Position numbers and translations under genes: made by a program. Under the pieces are notes generated by a model. The model had not been told where the DNA came from, ran no database searches, and saw only the letters and a program-made list of their open reading frames with translations. From Aphanocapsa lilacina HA4352-LM1 (GTDB lineage: Bacteria > Cyanobacteriota > Cyanobacteriia > Gloeobacterales > Gloeobacteraceae), in NCBI GenBank assembly GCA_019359725.1, contig JAHHGR010000029.1, positions 1-49,296 on the forward strand: a stretch of 49,296 nucleotides of DNA, read 5' to 3'. Below are positions 1-8,091 of the stretch, in pieces. Each line of letters begins with the position of its first letter. The stretch's first letter is position 1.

Positions 1-121
1 CGCTCTTGTAGGGTAAGCTGGCTGTAGCTCATAGGGGTTCCTGGTTGTCGTAGTAAACGTCAGGATACCTCTATGAGTCCCTCAGCGGAAGGCTCTCAAG
101 CGTTGCACTTCATTTTTGAAT
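1..121 (-). mobile_element. IS30-family element, 5' end (partial, runs off the left edge)
   Basis: On the minus strand an ATG at 32-30 begins MSYSQLTLQE and runs off the window. This resembles the usual IS30 transposase N-terminus (MSYxxLTxxER). About 70 bases upstream, at 102-121, lies the sequence ATTCAAAAATGAAGTGCAAC (minus-strand reading). It matches 17 of 20 positions of the terminal sequence of the IS30 end at 49180-49199, so I read it as the left inverted repeat. The element therefore ends at about 121, exactly where the truncated IS4 reading frame begins. Only ten transposase codons are visible. The family call rests on the N-terminal motif plus the shared terminus. Confidence 0.7.
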
Positions 122-698
122 CGGCGTCGGCATCTTCGATAGAGGCTTTGCGGGACTGGAGCATCTCCAGAGCGCAGCGGCGTCCAAGCAATATTTTTTG
201 ATGCGTATCAAGAGCAATTACAAGTTGGTTTTTGAAGGCGATGAAGGTCTGGTGCGTGTGGGAACAAGTAAAGAATCGGGGCTGTATCGTGTGGTCAGTT
301 TTTGCGATATCGAGAACCGAGCGGAATACCGACTGGTGACGAACTTGCCCAGCGAAGGCGAGTGGAAAATCGGCGATGAAGAGGTGATGGAACTGTACCG
401 TCAACGCTGGCAGATAGAGCTGTTATGGAAGTTTCTAAAAATGCATTTAAAGCTGAAACGCTTGATGACAAAAAACGAGAATGGCATCCGGATGCAGGTC
501 TACGTAACCCTGATTGCCCACCTGTTATTGGAACTGGTGGCTGTGCCGAAAATATGGGGTAGTAAACGGTTGGATAAGTTGCGTTACTTGCAATGTTGTA
601 TGTGTCAGGAAGTCAGTTATGTGCATTGGCTGGGAAAATTGCTGGGCAGCTGGAGGCGCAGGGTCTGGCCCCTCGAACTGTGTGCAAGCGTTCACTGA
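120..698 (+). pseudogene. IS4-family transposase, 5'-truncated remnant
   Basis: The frame is open from the IS30 boundary, with no true start, to a TGA at 696-698. It reads IFDRGFAGLEHLQ near the beginning, the DRG region of IS4 transposases. Further on it reads YRQRWQIELLWKFLKMHLKL, which fits the Y-(2)-R-(3)-E-(6)-K signature that supplies the catalytic Glu. The N-terminal half with the first catalytic Asp is missing, consistent with insertion of the IS30 element at about 121. An internal TTG at 198 could open a 166-residue ORF, but the homology extends upstream of it, so it is not a real start. It cannot encode a complete transposase. Confidence 0.8.
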
Positions 699-1078
699 TT
701 CAACACTTCTGGGTTGTTATGTTGTACACAGTAAGAACCCTTGAGTACTTTGCCATCCAGGGCAATCGTCTCACCAGGCAATGGTTCGACATTCAAAAAT
801 TGGGAGATGCAGGTAGCATATTGCTGATAATCGACTTGCATGAGCACTCGCCGCAGCGTACTGTAGGAGGGTAGACGCTCTTTTTCGAGGTCGAATAGTT
901 CGATGAGTGCTTCGGCGTTAGCCTTCACCCAGTCATCAATGGCGAGGAAGCCACGATTGCCCGCGACAACGGCCATGGTAAAAATAGTAAAGCATAAAGC
1001 TAAGGAGTGTCTGCGTCCTTCCCCGCGCCGATGGTCCGTAAGATTCTCGAAGGCTCTAAGGATTGCAAAGTCCCGCAC
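692..1078 (-). pseudogene. ISAs1-family transposase, N-terminal fragment
   Basis: 128 codons from a GTG at 1078 read FENLTDHRRGEGRRHSLA, then GNRGFLAIDDW, and end near IALDGKVLKGSY. These are the N-terminal conserved blocks of ISAs1 (H-repeat associated) transposases. The last fits the first catalytic Asp (IALDGK). The normal protein is about 370 residues, so roughly two thirds are missing. The break falls near 690-735, where the IS4 remnant ends. Upstream, at 1137, the minus strand starts CAGGGTCATTTC, which may be the outer terminus of the ISAs1 copy, although I could not compare it with a second end. The fragment is non-functional. Confidence 0.75.
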
Positions 1079-1140
1079 TGGAAAACCTGCTACGCCTGTT
1101 CTTCAGCTATTCTACCTTGTAGAACGAAATGACCCTGCGC

Positions 1141-1395
1141 CTAACCAGACTCGCCGTATTTCTTGGTGAGAGCCTCGATGATATCTGCGGTGATTGAGGT
1201 TCGTCTCCGTTTCGCCTCTGCTACCCAGTGTGAGCGCTGGGAAAGGCGGACCTTAATCGAGAGACTGACGTAGGGGTTGCCCTCTACGGAATCCGCTTCT
1301 TCTGGTTTGCTGGCTTTCTGGCTTTCTGGCTTTACGGCATTCTGGTTTTCCTGATTTCTGGCTTCCTTGATGATGTCGCCGAACTTACTGGTCAT
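1141..1395 (-). CDS. Small ribbon-helix-helix-like partition partner (ParG/CopG type)
   Basis: An 84-residue protein whose ATG overlaps the parA stop as ATGA (1392-1395), so the two are translationally coupled. The N-terminal half is polar and low-complexity (ENQNAVKPESQKASKPEE), encoded by tandem TTTCTGGC-like repeats. The C-terminal half has the alternating pattern of a ribbon-helix-helix DNA-binding fold: a beta strand (YVSLSIKVRL) followed by helices (HWVAEAKRRRTSITADIIEAL). A short RHH protein directly downstream of a short ParA is the layout of type Ib plasmid partition, where it binds the centromere and represses the operon. The fold is inferred from pattern only. Confidence 0.6.
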   Translation of the reverse strand: MTSKFGDIIKEARNQENQNAVKPESQKASKPEEADSVEGNPYVSLSIKVRLSQRSHWVAEAKRRRTSITADIIEALTKKYGESG

Positions 1396-1994
1396 GTCGT
1401 CTCCAGGATTTCAAGGACTTCTCTTCCCAAAGCGTCATAGTCCGCCCACGCCAACCGGGCACGCGAGTCCGACACGTCGCGCACAGGGGCGCCTTCCAGT
1501 GCGGCTTTGGCAAAACCCGCACTGCGCCGGATTAGCGTCCGAAACACCGGCACGCCGTTTTTGTCGAGTTCGTCGCGCATCGATGCACCTTCCTTGCTGG
1601 GGTGCGGCGGCACGATGGTCACCAGGGCGCGGTAGCGGGCCTGGCCGAGGGCCTGGGCGGTTTCGAGCATCGGCCGCAGCGACAGCACATCAGGAGCAGT
1701 GGGCAGGATGAGTAGATCGCAACCCTTTGCCAGTTCCTGCAGGTCGGTGCCATCCGGCCGGGCCGGGGTGTCGATGACGATCCACTCGGCACCGGCGACG
1801 GCTTTCATCGCCTGCCGCTCGTCTGCAACAGAGAAGGGCAACTTGCCCCGTTGCGCCCATTGCAACGAGGTGCGGTTGGGGTCGCCGTCGATCAGCACGG
1901 TGCGGCCGAGATCGCTGAAGAAGGTCGCCAGGTGGACGGCGGTGGTCGATTTGCCCACCCCGCCCTTGTAGCCGGTCAAAGTCAGAATCTTCAC
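1392..1994 (-). CDS. parA: ParA-family partition ATPase
   Basis: A 200-residue P-loop ATPase of the MinD/ParA superfamily. The deviant Walker A motif KGGVGKS lies at residues 10-16, with the signature Lys10. The following block VLIDGDPNRTSLQWA is the ParA switch/A' motif, and WIVIDTPA is Walker B. The length and the absence of an N-terminal helix-turn-helix fit the short type Ib ParA (ParF-like) that moves plasmids by forming dynamic patches on nucleoid DNA. The downstream overlapping gene encodes the likely RHH partner, and two 12-bp direct repeats sit just upstream. In a chromosomal setting this points to an integrated plasmid or other mobile replicon. Confidence 0.88.
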   Translation of the reverse strand: MKILTLTGYKGGVGKSTTAVHLATFFSDLGRTVLIDGDPNRTSLQWAQRGKLPFSVADERQAMKAVAGAEWIVIDTPARPDGTDLQELAKGCDLLILPTAPDVLSLRPMLETAQALGQARYRALVTIVPPHPSKEGASMRDELDKNGVPVFRTLIRRSAGFAKAALEGAPVRDVSDSRARLAWADYDALGREVLEILETT

Positions 1995-2019
1995 ATATCC
2001 ATCGAGCTTCTAAAGGGCC

Positions 2020-2047
2020 AGAATACCAGAAAGCAAGAATACCAGAA
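2020..2047. repeat. Two 12-bp direct repeats upstream of parA (candidate centromere/operator)
   Basis: AGAATACCAGAA occurs at 2020-2031 and again at 2036-2047, a 16-bp period, in the 60-bp gap between parA (starting at 1994) and the FinO-like gene. RHH partition proteins bind short direct repeats upstream of their ParA gene, so this is a good candidate parS and autoregulatory operator. Function is inferred from position alone. Confidence 0.5.
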
Positions 2048-2054
2048 TTGTTGA

Positions 2055-2393
2055 CTATTCTGCGGCGGCGGCCTGGGGCTGTGGTGTTTGCTCGGGCTTG
2101 GGCTTGCGCTCGAAGACCTGGAGGTTGGGCTGCTCCAGCTGGAAGTGCCTGCCGCCGGTGGAGACGCCCATCTGCCCGGTGATGAAGGCTATCCACAGCG
2201 GGTAGCGGGCCTGCGCCTGCACGAGCCGCTCGAAGACCTTGGGTCGGACGGTGACCATCACCCGCACGTCGCCCGCCTGCACGAAAAAGCGCTTCCAGCC
2301 GTCCTTGAGCTTTTGGGCCTGGGGCAGCTGGCTGATTTTGAGGGTGATGTCCAGGCGCCCCGGCACGGGCTCGGGCATGGTCGGTGCTGGCAT
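2055..2393 (-). CDS. FinO-like (fertility-inhibition type) plasmid protein, hypothetical
   Basis: The frame is open from 2480, but the ATG at 2393 (MPAPTMPEP) has a strong Shine-Dalgarno (GGGGGAG, six bases upstream), giving 112 residues. The core runs GRLDITLKISQLPQ, GWKRFFVQAGDVRVMVTVRP, LVQAQARYPLWIAFITGQMG and PNLQVFERKPK. It resembles, from memory, a small protein family next to parA on cyanobacterial plasmids that is often labelled fertility inhibition FinO-like. I see no catalytic motif. The tail is Pro/Gln/Ala-rich. It lies upstream of parA in the same direction and diverges from the Rep-like gene, so it belongs to the plasmid module. The specific function is unknown. Confidence 0.55.
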   Translation of the reverse strand: MPAPTMPEPVPGRLDITLKISQLPQAQKLKDGWKRFFVQAGDVRVMVTVRPKVFERLVQAQARYPLWIAFITGQMGVSTGGRHFQLEQPNLQVFERKPKPEQTPQPQAAAAE

Positions 2394-2491
2394 GGGTCGC
2401 TCCCCCACCGGAGGTTCACGTCCAAAATCGTAACCGAACGGCGGCGGGCGAAAACAGATTTGGGAAAAAATCCGGCCCAAAACTTTTTTGG

Positions 2492-2505
2492 CACCACATG
2501 TGGTG
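2492..2505. promoter_or_regulatory. 14-bp perfect palindrome in the divergent Rep / FinO-like intergenic region
   Basis: CACCACATGTGGTG is a perfect palindrome between the divergent FinO-like and Rep-like genes. The same region (2481-2650) contains three AGAGCT/AGCTCT copies (near 2556, 2570 and 2611) and a GGGTTTAACCC near-palindrome. Operators and iterons of plasmid replication genes sit in such positions. No protein can be assigned to the site. Confidence 0.35.
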
Positions 2506-2650
2506 GCCGAAGATGGGGTAAGCTATTCGCAATTGAGAAGCTCACACAGAGCTTTGTTTCCCTTAGCTCTGCGGGAACCGAACAGGGTTTAACCCCCCTG
2601 AAAGGTCTAAAGCTCTCAAGCCACACAACCTGGCTTGGACTCTACCGACA

Positions 2651-3893
2651 GTGTACGCAGAAATCCTCGAAACCGAAAGCACCCCGGCCCCCGCCGCGCC
2701 GCAAGGACCGATCCGCCGCCCCGGTCGCGCGCTGCCCTTCGACTCTGGCGGCCTGGCGAAAGCGCGGGTGCAGACGGCCGGGCAGGCCCGCGCCCTGGTC
2801 GAGGAGCTGGCCTCTGGGTTGCGCTGGAGCGGCCGGGTTATTGATCGCCTCAGCCGCACGCGCAAGCGGACAATTGGGGCGATCGTGGAGGCGGTGATCG
2901 GCCTGTTGGACGCGCACGGCCGTTGCTACGCCAGTGCCGCCACGATTGCCTCCTACGCCGGTTGTGACCGCTCGACTTTTTTCCGCCTGTGGCCTGAGAT
3001 CGAATTCGCGGGGCTGCTGGTGGCCGAGCGGCGGCAGAGTGGCCCGAACTTCTACTACCTGGGCGCGGCGCTCATCGACCGGATGCTGGAGCGGCTGGAA
3101 ACACCCGGCTGGTCAAAGAATCCTGACAGTATTTTTTGGCAGCAGTACCGCCGCTGGCTAGGACGCTCCACTTCCTACCAGCATTCTCATAAAGTAAGAG
3201 ACATTTCTGCAAAAAGCCGTCTTAATTTCACACCCGATTGTCTAGATAGCTCTGATCAACACATTCAACGTTGCGGAGCCGATCGGCTGGCCAAGCCCGA
3301 GACATTCCCCCCCCAAACCGCGGACGATACCACGGCCACTCCTCCAGGCAAGGGTGCGCTTCGCCCTGCGCTACGCTCCGGCCCTTGCCCTCCGTCGCTC
3401 GGCCGTGAAACCGAAAAGCTTCCGGGGGGGGAATGTCTGTTTTGAGGCGCCCGGGCAAGCAGGCAGCAGCGAGATTGACCATCCTCCAAAGAAAAACCTC
3501 GTCTTCCCGCGCCGACCCCGGCCGAGCGAAGCGCTCCAGGCCGTGCTCGACCGCTGGCCACAGGTGAGCGCCCGCCTCGACGAGCGCTGCATCCGCCAGA
3601 TCGTCGCCCACAAACACGAACTGCGACGCATCGACCGGGTGCTCGGCATGGCCGACGCCCAAGCGCCGGGCTCCTTCTGGCGCGGGGTGAGCGCCTGGGT
3701 GACCATGGCACTCAAACGCGACATCCAACCCAACCGACACCAGCAACGGCACATCGACTCGCTGGCCCAAGTGCGCAGGCTGCAGCGCGACCAGGTCCAG
3801 GGAACAGCCGAGCCACCCTTGGGTACCCCCCGTCGCCCTCCCACCCCGAAGTCTCGACCACGGCTCGCGGCGATGACAGCTGAGAGCGAATAG
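2651..3893 (+). pseudogene. Winged-helix replication-protein-like gene, split by a MITE-like insertion
   Basis: The first part starts at a GTG (2651) and runs 264 codons to a stop at 3445. Residues about 60-140 include YASAATIASYAGCDRSTFFR and a following recognition-helix and wing pattern (LLVAERRQSGPNFYYL), like the helix-turn-helix of plasmid Rep proteins. At codon 217 the frame runs into a 139-bp inverted-repeat element (3300-3438). Beyond it another frame continues to 3893 with coding character (RLDERCIRQIVAHKHELRRI). Removing exactly 3300-3438 joins both halves in one frame of 367 residues. As it stands the protein is truncated and gains about 48 residues encoded by the element. Rep function is inferred from the HTH and the plasmid neighbours. 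Confidence 0.6.
3300..3438. mobile_element. 139-bp MITE-like element with 15-bp perfect terminal inverted repeats
   Basis: The left terminus AGACATTCCCCCCCC (3300-3314) is the exact reverse complement of the right terminus at 3424-3438. Inside are further nested inverted pairs: CACGGCC with GGCCGTG, and GGCAAGGG with CCCTTGCC. The whole could fold into a long cruciform or RNA hairpin. It has no coding capacity of its own. Its length is 1 modulo 3, exactly what is needed to reconcile the two reading frames on either side. I see no clear target-site duplication. Mobility is inferred; a second copy elsewhere in the genome would establish it. Confidence 0.6.
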
Positions 3894-3924
3894 GCCCGCG
3901 CGTCAGCACTGGATAGGCCGAAGC

Positions 3925-4302
3925 TCAGTCAGCTTCCCACTCGCTCTGTTCGTCCGCGAACACCAAACTCTCTTCGCCCCAGTCTTCCTCCGGCATTTCA
4001 CCGGCATCGGCGTCGGCAAAGGTCGCCGCTTCACCGGTCCAATCCGTCTCGCTCTGCCAGGTCTCTGCGGCGGCCTGCTCTTCGCCGTCGAAGATGTCGA
4101 AGAGCGGATCGACCACGGCGGCATTCACCAGTTCGGCGCCGGCCAGGCCCACGCCGGCCCCGAAAAAGGTGCCTGCGACCGCGCCCATACCAAAAGCGGC
4201 AAACCCGCCGGTCATTCCAATGCTGCCGCCTGCGCAGGTGCCGACGATATCGATGCCCAGCTTGACGACCTGCTCCAACTCCGAATCCGGGTTATCCGCC
4301 AT
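3925..4302 (-). CDS. Hypothetical Gly-rich membrane-associated protein with acidic tail
   Basis: The start was chosen at the ATG at 4302 because TAGGAG sits upstream, although the frame is open to 4350. The product has 125 residues. Residues about 15-60 form a continuous Gly/Ala-rich hydrophobic stretch (for example GMGAVAGTFFGAGVGLAGAE) like the Gly-zipper helices of pore-forming peptides and small membrane proteins. The remainder is strongly acidic (DGEEQAAAETW, then MPEEDWGEE). I do not recognise a family. It lies between the plasmid-like module and the nucleotidyltransferase gene and could belong to either. Gly-zipper bacteriocin-like or membrane-anchor roles are possible but unproven. 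Confidence 0.6.
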   Translation of the reverse strand: MADNPDSELEQVVKLGIDIVGTCAGGSIGMTGGFAAFGMGAVAGTFFGAGVGLAGAELVNAAVVDPLFDIFDGEEQAAAETWQSETDWTGEAATFADADAGEMPEEDWGEESLVFADEQSEWEAD

Positions 4303-4355
4303 GATCCTGCTCCTACCGATTGCGCAAGATGCTAGGGAACAGGCTGTCAAGCGAG

Positions 4356-6863
4356 CTAGCGGCGGTCGCGGGTGAACTCCTGCACCACTTCGCGGTACTT
4401 GCGCGCCATGCGCTCGACCGATTCGCGGTTGTGGCCGTTGCTGTAGATGTGCACCAGCGGCTCGCCCGCATCCGGCAGGATCAGCACCCAGTCTTCTTTA
4501 GAAAAGTGCACCTTCACGCCGTCCATCAACTCCAGGCTCTCCTCGGGGTGCGATTCGACCAACTGCCGCATCATCGCCCCTTTGGCGTTCCAGGGGCAGT
4601 GGATGACGTGGTGGCGGTGGTGGATGCGCGGCAGATCCTGGCGGGTCTGGGAGAGCGAGCGCTCCTGCTCGGCCAGCATCTCGATAAGACGCGCCACCGC
4701 GAACATCGCATCGAAGCCCGGGTGCAGCTGCGGAAAGATAAAACCCATCTCCGCCGAACCCGCCAGCGCGACGTTGTTGGTGGCCGCCGCCGCCTCCATC
4801 AGCGCGGTCGGGCTCGCCTTGGTGCGCACTACGCGGCCGTCGTGGCGGTGGGCAATTTGCTCGACGACGCCGGCGACCTCGGTGGGAACGACCACGACCG
4901 CGCGCGGGCTGTCGGTGAGCACCAGTTCGACCAACAGCGCCGTCAGCTGCTCGTCTTTGATGGCGGCCCCGGCTTCGTCTACCAGCGTGAAGCGCTCGCC
5001 GTTGGCGAAAATCTGCACCCCGAAGGTGGCCTGCAGCGCTTCGACGACGTTGCCCAACTGGGTGAGCAAACTCTCGCGCTGCTTGCTGGTGGGAGGGGCG
5101 TTGGGGGTGAGGGCGGCGTTGAGGACCACCGCCTCGCAGCCCAGTTTGCCCAGCAAAGTCGGCAGTACCGCCCCGGATACGCCGTAGGCGTAGTCGATCA
5201 CCACCCGGGCGGGGCTGTTGCGCAAGGCGACCGCGCTCAAGTGGTCGATAAACCCGGCACCGTAGAATTCGAGCGTGCGCGAGGGGTAGGTGATTTCGCC
5301 GATTTCGTCGATGCGGGCGCGGCGAAAATCTTCTTTAAAGAAGGCCGATTCGATCTTTTTCTCGCGGCTCTTGCCGAGGTTGATCCCCTGGGAATCGAAA
5401 AATTCGATCAGGGTGCGGTCGTTGTGCTCGGGGTGGACGCGCACGTGGATACCGCCGTTCACTTCGAGCATCGGGGCGACGTAGCGGGCGATCGGGATGG
5501 CGGTAGCCTCCAGGTTCTGGACGTTCACTCCGACGCTCATCAATCCCGAGACCAGCGAGCGCGAGATCATCCGCGAGATGGCGCGCTGGTCGCGGCTCAC
5601 CTGCACTTGGGCACCGGGCTTGAGGGTGGCGCCGTAGGCGGCCCCCAGCTTGACGGCGAATTCGGGGGTGATCTCGACGTTCGCCAGACCGCTCACACCG
5701 CGTTGCGAAAACAGATTGCGGATCGCTGTGGTGCCCCAGATCAGGTTCATCGTCACATGGGCGCCCACTTCGACCTTCTTCGAAGGCCAGAGGCGCACCT
5801 CAGGAGCGATCACCGCCTCGTCGCCCACCGTGGTGAGCGCTCCGACCACCGAGCCTTCGAGCAATTGCGCACGCCTGCCGACCCGCGCCCCGCGGGCGAT
5901 CGTGCAACCCCTCAGGTGCACTTCCTCGCCGATGATGGCGCCGTTCCAGATCACCGGGCGCTTGAGGTCGGCCGCAGCCCCCACCGTGACGTTGTCGCCG
6001 ATGAGCGTGCCTGCGGAGAGCCGGGCGCGCGGGCCGATGCGGCAGTTGTGGCCAATGATCAGCGGCGGCTCCAGGTGGGCGCTCGGATCGACGATTGTGT
6101 TGTCGCCTATCCAGATGCCCTCGGCGTCCTGTCGGTAGCCGTGCTCCAGGCGAATCTTGCCCGCCAGGGCGTCGTACTGGGCTTCGCGGTAGGTGTCGAG
6201 GCTGCCCACATCGCACCAGTAGCCCTCGGCCACGTAGCCGTACATCGGCTCGCCCTTGGCGAGCAACTTCGGAAAGAGATCTTTGGAAAAATCGACCTCG
6301 GTGTCGGCGGGCAGGTATTCGAGCACCTCCGGCTCTAGGATGTAGGTGCCGGTGTTGACCGTATCGGAGAACACTTCGCTGGTGGAAGGCTTTTCTAAAA
6401 AGCGCACGATCCGGCCATGCGCGTCGGTAATCACCACGCCGAATTCCATCGGATCGGGCACCCGGGCGAGCACCAGCGTCGCCTTCGAGCCGTGTTCTTT
6501 ATGAAAGGCGACGGCCGCCGAAAGGTCGATGTCGGTGAGCGAATCGCCCGAGATGACGATGAACGTCTCGTGCAGCAGGTTTTCGATATTTTTGACGCAA
6601 CCGGCGGTGCCGAGCGGCTTTTCTTCTTCGACCGCATAGGTCATGCGCAGACCGAAGTCGCTGCCGTCGCGAAAATATTCGCGCATTACATCCGGCAGAT
6701 AGTACAGCGTCGCAATCACTTCATCGACACTGTGGCGCTTGAGCAAGTTGAGAATGTGCTCGGAGATCGGGCGGTTGAGAATCGGAACCATCGGCTTGGG
6801 CAAATCGCACGTCAGGGGCCTCAGCCGTGTGCCCGAACCGCCCGCCATCAGTACTGCGCGCAT
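4356..6863 (-). CDS. Mannose-1-phosphate guanylyltransferase-like enzyme fused to a phosphomannomutase-like domain
   Basis: 835 residues from the ATG at 6863, which has GAGGAGG upstream; the open frame before it is not coding. Residues 1-235 are a sugar-nucleotidyltransferase: AGGSGTRLRPLTCDLPKPM is the nucleotide signature, SGDSLTDID the metal-binding Asp loop, and EKPS the sugar site. Residues about 250-375 are left-handed beta-helix hexapeptide repeats. Residues about 380-830 align in order with phosphohexomutase domains. However, the phosphoserine loop (TASHNP) is replaced by HVRVHPEHND near 473-482, and the Mg loop (DGDGDR) by ANGERF near 620-625. The mutase part is therefore probably not catalytic. 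The likely role is NDP-sugar supply for envelope polysaccharide; GDP-mannose is the best guess for the product. Confidence 0.85.
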   Translation of the reverse strand: MRAVLMAGGSGTRLRPLTCDLPKPMVPILNRPISEHILNLLKRHSVDEVIATLYYLPDVMREYFRDGSDFGLRMTYAVEEEKPLGTAGCVKNIENLLHETFIVISGDSLTDIDLSAAVAFHKEHGSKATLVLARVPDPMEFGVVITDAHGRIVRFLEKPSTSEVFSDTVNTGTYILEPEVLEYLPADTEVDFSKDLFPKLLAKGEPMYGYVAEGYWCDVGSLDTYREAQYDALAGKIRLEHGYRQDAEGIWIGDNTIVDPSAHLEPPLIIGHNCRIGPRARLSAGTLIGDNVTVGAAADLKRPVIWNGAIIGEEVHLRGCTIARGARVGRRAQLLEGSVVGALTTVGDEAVIAPEVRLWPSKKVEVGAHVTMNLIWGTTAIRNLFSQRGVSGLANVEITPEFAVKLGAAYGATLKPGAQVQVSRDQRAISRMISRSLVSGLMSVGVNVQNLEATAIPIARYVAPMLEVNGGIHVRVHPEHNDRTLIEFFDSQGINLGKSREKKIESAFFKEDFRRARIDEIGEITYPSRTLEFYGAGFIDHLSAVALRNSPARVVIDYAYGVSGAVLPTLLGKLGCEAVVLNAALTPNAPPTSKQRESLLTQLGNVVEALQATFGVQIFANGERFTLVDEAGAAIKDEQLTALLVELVLTDSPRAVVVVPTEVAGVVEQIAHRHDGRVVRTKASPTALMEAAAATNNVALAGSAEMGFIFPQLHPGFDAMFAVARLIEMLAEQERSLSQTRQDLPRIHHRHHVIHCPWNAKGAMMRQLVESHPEESLELMDGVKVHFSKEDWVLILPDAGEPLVHIYSNGHNRESVERMARKYREVVQEFTRDRR

Positions 6864-7029
6864 CAAGATACCTCCTCGCCCACTGCAAGTGGATAGCCCT
6901 CCACCAGTCCAGTGTATGGGGCACTCGGGGGATTGGCCAGAAGCCCCGGAGGCTTCCGGTAATTCCTTTCGAGGCGTCCGGGGCGTTCTGGTACACTGAG
7001 GACCGCGGACGTAGATGAGGTATGCGGCC

Positions 7030-8070
7030 ATGGAAAAGACCCTTGGCTTGGAAATTATCGAGGTAGTCGAGCAGGCCGCGATCGCGTCGGCCCGCTTGAT
7101 GGGCAAAGGACTTAGAAACGAGGCGGACGGCGTCGCGGTTAAGGCGATGCGCGATCGCATGAACGAAATCTACATGCGCGGGCGGATCGTGATTGGCGAA
7201 GGCGAGCGCGACGACGCCCCGATGCTCTATATCGGCGAGCAGGTGGGCATCTGCACCCAGCCCAACGCCGCCGACATGTGCAGCATCGACGAACTGATCG
7301 AAATCGACATCGCCGTGGATCCTTGCGAGGGCACCAACCTGGTAGCCGAGGGCCGCCAGGGCTCAATGGCGGTCCTGGCCATCTCCGAAAAAGGCGGCCT
7401 TTTGGGGGCGCCCGACCTGTACATGAAGAAGCTCGCCGCCCCGCCCCAGGCCAAGGGCAAGGTGCACATCGACTACCCGGCCACCAAGAATTTGCAAATT
7501 ATCGCCGAGTGCCTCGATCGCGCTATCGAAGAACTGGTGGTAATCGTCATGAAGCGCGACCGCCACAAAGACCTGATTAGCGAGATCCGCTCGACGGGGG
7601 CGCGGGTGCGCTTTATCGACGACGGCGACATCTCGGCGGCTCTTTCGGCGGGCATCAACGGCACCGGCGTGCACGCGCTGATGGGCATCGGCGCGGCCCC
7701 CGAGGGGGTAATTTCCGCCGCCGCCCTGCGCTGTTTAGGCTCGCACTTCCAGGGCCAGCTCATCTACGATCCCGGTGTGGTCCAGACCGGCCTGTTGAAG
7801 GGCACCAAAGCCGAAATCGAAGAGCAGCTCAAGGCCCAGGGCGTCGAGCAGCCCGACAAAGTCTGGGAGGCCGAGGAACTGGCTTCCGGCAAGAATGTGC
7901 TCTTTGCCGCCTGCGGGATCACCGACGGCGATTTTATCAAGGGCGTGCGCTTTTTCACCGGTTCCGCCCGCACCGAGACGATGGTCATCTCCAGCCAATC
8001 CAATACCGTCCGCTTCGTGGACACCGTCCACATCCTCGACCCGGCCCACCACGCCTCGCTGGTGATTTAG
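7030..8070 (+). CDS. glpX: Class II fructose-1,6-bisphosphatase / sedoheptulose-1,7-bisphosphatase
   Basis: 346 residues from the ATG at 7030. TGAGGT lies eight bases upstream, so this is preferred over the ATG at 7015. It opens [20 protein letters not shown] and carries [20 protein letters not shown] and [14 protein letters not shown], the metal and phosphate motifs of the GlpX/class II lithium-sensitive phosphatases. In cyanobacteria this dual enzyme dephosphorylates both fructose-1,6-bisphosphate and sedoheptulose-1,7-bisphosphate in the Calvin cycle and gluconeogenesis. Full length for the family. It is transcribed divergently from the nucleotidyltransferase gene and followed by a good hairpin terminator. 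Confidence 0.95.
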   Translation: MEKTLGLEIIEVVEQAAIASARLMGKGLRNEADGVAVKAMRDRMNEIYMRGRIVIGEGERDDAPMLYIGEQVGICTQPNAADMCSIDELIEIDIAVDPCEGTNLVAEGRQGSMAVLAISEKGGLLGAPDLYMKKLAAPPQAKGKVHIDYPATKNLQIIAECLDRAIEELVVIVMKRDRHKDLISEIRSTGARVRFIDDGDISAALSAGINGTGVHALMGIGAAPEGVISAAALRCLGSHFQGQLIYDPGVVQTGLLKGTKAEIEEQLKAQGVEQPDKVWEAEELASGKNVLFAACGITDGDFIKGVRFFTGSARTETMVISSQSNTVRFVDTVHILDPAHHASLVI

Positions 8071-8091
8071 CGTCTATTTTGCAACAAGCGC

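Noticed and set aside
96..404. 102-codon minus frame at the left edge
   Set aside because: It crosses the IS30 terminus and is antisense to the IS4 remnant; no motif.
4320..6338. 672-codon open frame antisense to the nucleotidyltransferase fusion
   Set aside because: The minus strand has unmistakable nucleotidyltransferase motifs; the plus frame is compositional.
6864..7160. 99-residue N-terminal extension of the nucleotidyltransferase
   Set aside because: No conserved sequence; the ATG at 6863 has GAGGAGG and begins the AGGSGTR motif.
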